Part shown: in pieces, positions 25,705 to 30,540 of the stretch
How the letters are laid out: each line of letters begins with the position of its first letter
Numbering within the stretch: the first letter of the stretch is position 1
Source of the DNA: JAIBJP01 sp035639875
Lineage (GTDB): Bacteria; Actinomycetota; Thermoleophilia; Gaiellales; Gaiellaceae
Reading direction: 5' to 3'
Assembly: GCA_035639875.1 (NCBI GenBank)
Contig: DASQXE010000188.1
Span: 1-30,540, forward strand
DNA: 30,540 bases
Translations under genes and position numbers: made by a program
The notes under the pieces: generated by a model
The model's input: the letters and a program-made list of their open reading frames with translations, nothing else
Databases searched by the model: none
What the model was told of the DNA's origin: nothing

Positions 25705-25994
25705 TGGCGCGGATCTGGACGCACGGGGTCTGGACCGTCAAGCCCGGCCGGGAGAGCGACTTCATCGCCGCTTGGCGGGAGATCGTTCCGCTCGGAACGA
25801 GACTCGGCTCGGGCGATCCGAAGCTCTTGCGCGAGCGCGAGCGCCCGAACGTCTTCCGCAGCTTTGGACCGTGGCCGGACGTCGAGGCGATCGGGCGCTT
25901 CCGTGCCGAGCTCGAGCCGCACATCGCGGAGATGGACTCGCTCCTGGAGAGCTTCGAGACCTTCACCCTCGACGAGGTCTATCCCGGTGGCTGA
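25704..25994 (+). CDS. antibiotic biosynthesis monooxygenase (ABM)-fold small protein
   Basis: 96 residues, starting MARIWTHGVWTVKPGRESDF and containing FIAAWREIVPL, RPNVFRSFGPWPDVEAIGRF and LLESFETFTLDEVY, the ferredoxin-like alpha/beta pattern of ABM/DUF proteins, which often act as small oxygenases or dimeric ligand-binding proteins. No metal or heme ligands are diagnostic, so activity is not assigned. ATG 25704 overlaps the deoC stop (TGATG) and its 3' end overlaps the aldehyde dehydrogenase start by 8 nt, so it belongs to the deoC operon. Confidence 0.75.
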   Translation: MARIWTHGVWTVKPGRESDFIAAWREIVPLGTRLGSGDPKLLRERERPNVFRSFGPWPDVEAIGRFRAELEPHIAEMDSLLESFETFTLDEVYPGG

Positions 25995-27465
25995 GCTCGA
26001 ACGCCGCCAGGACCGCTCGCCGGTCCCCTCCGCATTCGAGTACGCACCTGCGCCCGAGTCCCGCGACATTGTCCGCCTCGAAGAGCGGTACGGCCTCTTC
26101 ATCGGCGGCGAGTTCATCGAGCCGCGCTCGGGCGAGTTCCATCCGAGCATCAGCCCGGCGACCGAGGAGCCACTGGCCGAGGTCGCCTACGCCGGCCCCG
26201 AGGACGTCGATCTCGCGGTGGGCGCCGCGCGCGACGCTTACGCCAACGGCTGGTCCGACCTCCCGCCTAGCGAGCGCGCCAAGTACCTCTTCCGGATCGC
26301 TCGCATTCTCCAAGAGCGTTCGCGCGAGTTTGCGGTCCTCGAGTCGCTCGACGGCGGCAAGCCGATCCGAGAGTCGCGCGATGTCGACCTGCCCCTGTCG
26401 GCGGCGCACTTCTTCTACTACGCGGGCTGGGCGGACAAGCTCGAGTACGCTTTCCCCAACAGGGCGCCGCGTCCCCTCGGGGTCGCCGGCCAAGTGATCC
26501 CTTGGAACTTCCCGCTGCTGATGCTGTCGTGGAAGATCGCGCCCGCGCTCGCCGCCGGGAACACGGTCGTCCTGAAGCCGGCCGAGACGACCCCGCTCAC
26601 GGCGCTCCTCTTCTGCGACATCGTGCGCCAGGCGGAACTGCCTGCCGGCGTCGTCAACATCGTCACCGGCGACGGGCGCGCCGGGGCCGAGATCGTCAAG
26701 CACCCCGATGTCAAAAAGGTCGCCTTCACCGGCTCGACCGAGGTTGGCAAGGAGATCCAGCGCGCGGTTGCCGGGACGGGCAAGAAGCTGACGCTGGAGC
26801 TGGGCGGCAAGGCGGCCAACGTCATCTTCGACGACGCGCCGCTCGACCAGGCCGTCGAGGGGATCATCAACGGCATCTACTTCAACCAGGGCCACGTCTG
26901 CTGCGCGGGCTCGCGCCTGCTCGTGCAGGAGTCCATCTACGAACAGGTCGTGTCGAAGCTGAAGCGGCGCATGGGCACGTTGCGGGTAGGCGATCCGCTC
27001 GACAAGAACACCGACGTCGGAGCGATCAATTCGCTCCAGCAGCTCGAGAAGATCAAGGAGCTCGTGGCGGCCGGGGAGGAGGAGGGGGCCGAGATCTACC
27101 AGCCGCCCTGCCGTCTTCCCGAGAAGGGGTGGTGGTTCGCCCCAACGGTGTTCACCAACGTGGCGCAGAGCTACCGGATCGCGCAGGAGGAGATCTTCGG
27201 CCCAGTGCTCTCGGTGCTCACCTTCCGGACGCCGGATGAAGCCGTCGAGAAGGCGAACAACACGCCATACGGCCTGTCCGCGGGCGTCTGGACAGAGAAG
27301 GGCTCGCGCATCCTTTGGATGGCGCAGAGCCTGCGGGCGGGCGTCATCTGGGCGAACACATACAACCGCTTCGATCCCGCCTCGCCGTTCGGCGGGTACA
27401 AGGAGTCCGGGTTCGGGCGCGAGGGCGGTCTCCACGGCCTCGAGCCCTACCTGGAGTTCGAATGA
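25987..27465 (+). CDS. NAD(P)-dependent aldehyde dehydrogenase (catalytically complete)
   Basis: 492 residues, full-length ALDH superfamily. Seen: VIPWNFPLLMLSWKIAPALA (cofactor/active-site region), NTVVLKPAE (cofactor Lys), VAFTGSTEVGKEI, catalytic base Glu271 (LELGGKAAN), catalytic Cys305 (GHVCCAGSR; the second Cys aligns with a non-catalytic one of mammalian ALDH2), EEIFGPVL and SPFGGYKESGFGRE. Context after deoC suggests acetaldehyde oxidation to acetate (inference). GTG 25987 is the likely start, within the end of the ABM gene. The stop overlaps the next tiny ORF as ATGA. Confidence 0.93.
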   Translation: MAELERRQDRSPVPSAFEYAPAPESRDIVRLEERYGLFIGGEFIEPRSGEFHPSISPATEEPLAEVAYAGPEDVDLAVGAARDAYANGWSDLPPSERAKYLFRIARILQERSREFAVLESLDGGKPIRESRDVDLPLSAAHFFYYAGWADKLEYAFPNRAPRPLGVAGQVIPWNFPLLMLSWKIAPALAAGNTVVLKPAETTPLTALLFCDIVRQAELPAGVVNIVTGDGRAGAEIVKHPDVKKVAFTGSTEVGKEIQRAVAGTGKKLTLELGGKAANVIFDDAPLDQAVEGIINGIYFNQGHVCCAGSRLLVQESIYEQVVSKLKRRMGTLRVGDPLDKNTDVGAINSLQQLEKIKELVAAGEEEGAEIYQPPCRLPEKGWWFAPTVFTNVAQSYRIAQEEIFGPVLSVLTFRTPDEAVEKANNTPYGLSAGVWTEKGSRILWMAQSLRAGVIWANTYNRFDPASPFGGYKESGFGREGGLHGLEPYLEFE

Positions 27466-27563
27466 GGCCGCTCAAAATCTCGGGGCCGCCCCGCGCCTCC
27501 ACCCACTTCGATCATAAGGTCGCCGTCGTTACGGGTGGCGCGCGGACTGGAACGAAACCGTGA
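27462..27563 (+). CDS. 33-codon ORF bridging the two aldehyde dehydrogenase genes
   Basis: Its ATG overlaps the upstream stop (ATGA, 27462-27465) and its TGA overlaps the downstream GTG (GTGA, 27560-27563), so it links the two flanking genes in translation. The 33-residue product contains DHKVAVVTGGARTG, which resembles the first strand and glycine motif of short-chain dehydrogenases, but it is far too short to be one. It may be a relic of a lost SDR gene, a coupling device, or a chance resemblance. Confidence 0.45.
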   Translation: MRPLKISGPPRASTHFDHKVAVVTGGARTGTKP

Positions 27564-28351
27564 GGCTTCCGGTCCGGAAGACGTACAAGCTCTACATCGG
27601 CGGCGCGTTCCCGCGCTCCGAGTCCGGTCGCTCGTATGAGGCCGAGGGCGCGAACGTCGCGCGCGCGTCAAAAAAAGACCTGCGTGACGCCGTGCGGGCT
27701 GCGCGGACCGCCCTCCCCGGTTGGGCCGGCATGACCGCGTACAACCGCGGTCAGGTGCTCTATCGCGTCGCCGAGATCATGGAGGGGAGGCGCGTGCAGT
27801 TCGCCGAGCTGACGGGCTCCGAGACCGAGGTCGACGAAGCGATCGATTCCTGGGTCTGGTATGCGGGCTGGGCGGACAAGCTCGCTCAGGTGCTGGGCTC
27901 GTCGAATCCAGTCGCCGGCCCGTACTTCAACTTCACAGTTCCAGAGCCGACAGGCGTCGTCGGAGTCGTTGCTCCGGAGGAGCCTCCGCTGGCCGGCGTC
28001 GTTCGCCGGCTCGCCCCCGCTGTCGTGGGCGGCAACGCGGTCGTCCTGATCGCTTCCGAGCGCCGGCCGCTGGCCGCCGTCACCCTTGCCGAGGTGCTCG
28101 CCACCTCGGACGTTCCCAGCGGCGTCGTCAACATCCTCACCGGCCGGAAGGAAGAGCTCTGCCCCGTGCTCGCGGCGCACATGGACGTGAACGCGGTCGA
28201 CCTGGCAGGCGTCAACGGGGACCGCGCGGAGCTCGAGCGGCTCGCAGCCGACAACGTCAAGCGCGTCGTGCGAAACGGCGAGGGTCGGTCCCCGTGGCAC
28301 GTCGCCGCGTTCCTCGAGCTCAAAACCGTCTGGCATCCGATCGGCGTCTAG
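27560..28351 (+). CDS. truncated aldehyde dehydrogenase homologue lacking the catalytic domain
   Basis: 263 residues matching only the N-terminal, cofactor-binding half of an ALDH (KLYIGGAFPRSESGRSYE, YAGWADKLAQVLGSSNPV, VPEPTGVVGVVAPEEPPL, GVVNILTGR). The PWNFP motif is replaced by APEEPP, the cofactor Lys of VVLKPAE is Ile (VVLIASE), and the segment with the catalytic Glu and Cys is absent. Instead the protein ends with its own conserved-looking tail, ELKTVWHPIGV. The frame is intact and well coupled, so it looks like an evolved partner or pseudoenzyme rather than decay. GTG 27560 overlaps the bridging ORF. Confidence 0.85.
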   Translation: MRLPVRKTYKLYIGGAFPRSESGRSYEAEGANVARASKKDLRDAVRAARTALPGWAGMTAYNRGQVLYRVAEIMEGRRVQFAELTGSETEVDEAIDSWVWYAGWADKLAQVLGSSNPVAGPYFNFTVPEPTGVVGVVAPEEPPLAGVVRRLAPAVVGGNAVVLIASERRPLAAVTLAEVLATSDVPSGVVNILTGRKEELCPVLAAHMDVNAVDLAGVNGDRAELERLAADNVKRVVRNGEGRSPWHVAAFLELKTVWHPIGV

Positions 28352-28356
28352 TCGCT

Positions 28357-28362
28357 TACACT
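28357..28362 (+). promoter_or_regulatory. -10 box (TACACT) of the second deoC-like gene, leaderless type
   Basis: TACACT, 6 nt (CGTTTC), ATG 28369; it lies in the 17-bp gap after the truncated ALDH gene. It matches the deoC promoter in hexamer and spacing, suggesting matched expression. Confidence 0.55.
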
Positions 28363-28368
28363 CGTTTC

Positions 28369-29073
28369 ATGGCCCTCCGCACAGTCGAGCTCGCCAAGAC
28401 CGTTGACCAAACGCTGCTCGATGCGGACGCGACAGAGGCTGACATCGAAGATGTCTGCCGAAAAGCGCGGGCGCTCCATCTGGCCTCGGTCTGCGTCCTC
28501 CCGGCGCACGTAGGCGACGCCGCCGAGCACCTGCGCGGCTCCGACGTGAAGGTCTGCGCCGTGGTCGGATTTCCCGCCGGCGCCACCTCCGGGCGCGCCA
28601 AGATGGTCGAGGCGGAGCATGCCCTGGGCGACGGCGCGCGCGCCCTCGAGTTCGTCATGAACGTCGGCGCGCTGCGAGCGGGCGACGTCCGGCTCGTACG
28701 CGATGAGCTCCTCGTGTTCGTGCGCAGGATGCGCATGAAGAGCGCGAACGGCGGGCGGGGCGTCGTCGTGCTCAAGGCGATCGTGGGGACTGCGTACCTA
28801 CCCGACAAGCTCAAGCTGCTGGCCTGCAAGATCGTCGAGCGTGCGGAAGCTGATTTCGTGCAGACGTCGGTCGGCCACGACGAGGCGGTCGCGACCATCC
28901 ACGACGTCGAACTCCTGCGCGAGGCGCTTCCCGAGGCCGTCGGCGTCAAGGCCTGCGGCGGAATCGACACGATCGCCGACATCCACGCGATGGCCAACGC
29001 GGGAGCGGCGAGAATCGGCTCGACGGTCGCGGTCGACCTTTTAGGCGTCCCCGCGCTCGTGCGCGCGTCCTGA
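28369..29073 (+). CDS. deoxyribose-phosphate aldolase-like protein without the Schiff-base lysine
   Basis: 234 residues, short-form DERA fold: LAKTVDQTLLDADATEADIE, ASVCVLPAHVGDAAEHL, VCAVVGFPAGATSGRAKMVE, then FVMNVGALRAGD and ACGGIDTIADIHAMANAGAA. Two of three catalytic positions are changed. The motif normally FVKTSTG reads FVQTSVG, so the Schiff-base Lys is Gln165; the Asp of EIDMVIN aligns with Glu94. Only the second lysine, Lys194 (GVKACGGI), remains. Retro-aldol chemistry of the usual kind is therefore unlikely. It follows the deoC/ALDH operon and has its own promoter. Confidence 0.88.
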   Translation: MALRTVELAKTVDQTLLDADATEADIEDVCRKARALHLASVCVLPAHVGDAAEHLRGSDVKVCAVVGFPAGATSGRAKMVEAEHALGDGARALEFVMNVGALRAGDVRLVRDELLVFVRRMRMKSANGGRGVVVLKAIVGTAYLPDKLKLLACKIVERAEADFVQTSVGHDEAVATIHDVELLREALPEAVGVKACGGIDTIADIHAMANAGAARIGSTVAVDLLGVPALVRAS

Positions 29074-29075
29074 CG

Positions 29076-29690
29076 ATGGGACGCTTCATGCAGGCCATCG
29101 CCGAGGGGGACGGGATCTCGATCGTCCCGTTACTCGAGGGCCAGGTCGGAGAGCTCGCGGGCCTCGCAGAGGACGCGGGCGCCGAGGCCGTGGCCGTGTG
29201 GTCGTCCGAGGACGTCGAGCTCGCCAAGGCTCACACCGATCTCCCGGTCCTCGTCCGAACGCCGGTGCTGGCCGCGGCGCAGAACCCGGACGTCCTCGAC
29301 GCCGACGCTTGTGCGCTGTCCGTTCGCTCTCTCAGCGACGAGGGCGCCCTAGAACGCGCATACGCGGCCCTCGGAAGCGACGGAGTCGATTGCGTGGTGG
29401 AAGTCCACGACGAGGAGGACCTGGAAGACGCGCTGGAGCGAGTCGATCCCGAGATGATCCTCATCTCGGAACGCGCGCGCGGCGAGGACGCGGAAGAACT
29501 CGAGCGCACGCTCGATCTCCTCGTCGACGTGCCCGCTGGAAAGCTCGTGATCTCGGAGGCCCGCGTGGTCGCCCGCGAACAGGTGATCGCCCTCGAGCGT
29601 GCAGGCGTCGACGCCATCCTGGTCGGAAGCGAATTCCTCAGCGAATCGCCCGACTTCGCGTCGGCAATCGCCGAGTTGACCGGTCGCTAG
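29076..29690 (+). CDS. degenerate indole-3-glycerol-phosphate synthase-like TIM barrel
   Basis: 204 residues, about 50-60 shorter than TrpC. The match is best in the second half: VVEVHDEEDLEDALE (TrpC VEVH, Glu109), KLVISEARV (TrpC LVSESGI) and AGVDAILVGSEFL. The first half aligns weakly (AGAEAVAVWS, DLPVLVRTP). The TrpC catalytic lysine motif (EIKxxSPS) is missing, LRKDF is LVRTP, and INNRNL is ILISER. So it is probably not an IGP synthase and there are no trp genes nearby. ATG 29076 is 2 nt after the deoC-like stop, so the two are co-transcribed. ATG 29088 is an alternative start. Function unknown. Confidence 0.7.
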   Translation: MGRFMQAIAEGDGISIVPLLEGQVGELAGLAEDAGAEAVAVWSSEDVELAKAHTDLPVLVRTPVLAAAQNPDVLDADACALSVRSLSDEGALERAYAALGSDGVDCVVEVHDEEDLEDALERVDPEMILISERARGEDAEELERTLDLLVDVPAGKLVISEARVVAREQVIALERAGVDAILVGSEFLSESPDFASAIAELTGR

Positions 29691-29720
29691 CGGACCCTCC
29701 TGCCAAGACCTTCTGCGATC

Positions 29721-30341
29721 ATGACCGCGATGCGACGGACTGCGTGCGTCCTCGTCCTGCTCGTCATCATGGTTGCCGCTAGCGCGTGCGACGGCGGCTC
29801 GACGTCGAAAGCGCCGACCACGACCAGCGGAAACGTTGCTGCGAGCGCCCCGATCTGCCCGCCCGCGTCGCGTCCGGGGTGGCAGCGCCTCGCCAACCGC
29901 ATCCACGCCCCCGTGTACTGCCCCAGTTGGATGCCCTCTCCGCTCACCGGGCAGATCGGAGGCCCGTGGAACACGATGAGGTCGATCCGGAAGGACGGGA
30001 GCTACCTGATGGGCTTCCTCTGGTACGAGCCGAACGCGGCCGAGACGCACGTCAATTTCCGCGCCTACCCCGACCGGACGACGGTGCCCGGTTGCAACGG
30101 GAAGCCGTGCTTCAACGATCCGATCGCTCGGAAGACGATCGGGCCGTTCGAGATTCAGCCGTATACGGTCAACCGGGGCGCCGACACGTGGCACGTGCTG
30201 TACGCCTGGCGGGCGAATGGGTCGTTGTACACCGTGAGCCAGCACGTCGTCCCGGACCTCGGCATCACCTACGCGAGAGTGACGGCGAACCTCGACAGAA
30301 TCGTGCGGGGCCTCGTCCGGATCGATCCGCAGCAGTCCTGA
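29721..30341 (+). CDS. hypothetical lipoprotein
   Basis: 206 residues with a lipoprotein signal: basic start (MTAMRRTA), hydrophobic core CVLVLLVIMVAASAC and lipobox SAC at Cys23, followed by a Ser/Thr-rich linker. The outer domain has four cysteines in two pairs (APIC...VYCPSW and PGCNGKPC), which could form disulfides, and aromatic motifs such as LMGFLWYEP and TWHVLYAWRANG. No family was recognised. The 30-bp gap upstream shows no clear -10 box. The next gene starts 2 nt downstream. Confidence 0.75.
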   Translation: MTAMRRTACVLVLLVIMVAASACDGGSTSKAPTTTSGNVAASAPICPPASRPGWQRLANRIHAPVYCPSWMPSPLTGQIGGPWNTMRSIRKDGSYLMGFLWYEPNAAETHVNFRAYPDRTTVPGCNGKPCFNDPIARKTIGPFEIQPYTVNRGADTWHVLYAWRANGSLYTVSQHVVPDLGITYARVTANLDRIVRGLVRIDPQQS

Positions 30342-30342
30342 C

Positions 30343-30540
30343 GTGCGGCTGACCAGGAGGCAGTTCGTCGCCGGCGGCGCGGGCGCGCTCGCCGCGGCCG
30401 GAATCTACGGCCTAGTCGACCGGTTTACGAGGTCCGACTCCGCTTCGACCCGGATTCTGCCGTCGGAGCAACACGTGCTCGGCAAGCTCGAGGTAGTCGT
30501 CGACAACGGCGTCGAGGTCGTCGTGCCGCCGCTCCATCAC
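30343..30540 (+). CDS. Tat-exported protein, N-terminal fragment (runs off the window)
   Basis: 66 codons from GTG 30343, 2 nt after the lipoprotein stop, open to the window edge. The N-terminus has a twin-arginine signal (RLTRRQFVAGGAGALAAAG) with a hydrophobic core, so export of a folded protein is expected. The mature part begins with a Ser/Arg-rich stretch and then EQHVLGKLEVVVDNGVEVVV and PPLHH. I do not recognise the domain from this fragment; a peroxidase-like enzyme is possible but unsupported. It probably forms an operon with the lipoprotein. Confidence 0.7.
   Translation, partial: MRLTRRQFVAGGAGALAAAGIYGLVDRFTRSDSASTRILPSEQHVLGKLEVVVDNGVEVVVPPLHH

Noticed and set aside
25963..27435. 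Nearly 500-codon antisense frame over the aldehyde dehydrogenase gene
   Set aside because: The ALDH motifs are on the + strand; the antisense product is low-complexity Arg/Asp/Leu-rich, a known effect of GC-rich third positions.

Overview
The window is a gene-dense (about 95 % coding), very GC-rich bacterial chromosome segment. Gene content and order point to a deep-branching high-GC actinobacterium, most like Thermoleophilia (Gaiellales/Solirubrobacterales). The clues are the strings leuS / MarP-like protease / comEA-comEC-holA, murJ-lepA-hemW-hrcA-dnaJ-prmA and phoH-ybeY-dgkA-cdd-era, plus an actinobacterial deoC/aldehyde-dehydrogenase cluster. This placement is inference from gene order and composition; no rRNA is present. 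I see no tRNA, rRNA, CRISPR, insertion sequence or phage gene.

Layout. 1-630 (-): 3' part of a PlsC-type acyltransferase, divergent from leuS (777-3233), which is preceded by an intrinsic-terminator hairpin with no same-strand gene upstream (probable attenuator). 3249-4382: membrane-anchored MarP-like serine protease. 4379-4597 (-): a small membrane protein with an apparent one-base homopolymer frameshift. 4755-8596: DNA-uptake genes comEA and comEC, then holA. rpsT (-) is convergent with holA and divergent from murJ. 8911-13393: murJ-lepA-hemW. 13398-16728: hrcA, dnaJ, prmA and a small membrane protein. 16752-18698: MtaB-like tRNA methylthiotransferase, HIT protein, YqeY. 18794-19396 (-): GerMN lipoprotein. 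19460-22729: phoH-ybeY-DgkA/PAP2 fusion-cdd-era. 22734-24723: an M3-like metallopeptidase and a coiled-coil protein. 24757-29690: deoxyribose-phosphate aldolase cluster. 29721-end: a lipoprotein and the start of a Tat-exported protein.

The most unusual part is 24757-29690. A catalytically complete DeoC, a small ABM-fold protein and a complete aldehyde dehydrogenase are followed by a half-length aldehyde dehydrogenase with no catalytic Glu or Cys, a second DeoC whose Schiff-base lysine is Gln, and a shortened indole-glycerol-phosphate-synthase-like barrel lacking its catalytic lysine. Each active enzyme is thus accompanied by a degenerate paralogue. A 33-codon ORF bridges the two dehydrogenase genes by 4-nt overlaps on both sides.

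Expression signals are unusually legible. Many transcription units start with a TANNNT -10 box only 6-9 nt before an ATG/GTG/TTG and no Shine-Dalgarno sequence, the signature of leaderless mRNAs. Within operons, genes overlap as ATGA, GTGA or TTGA. These two rules were used to choose several starts (plsC, holA, murJ, phoH, cdd, era, both deoC genes).
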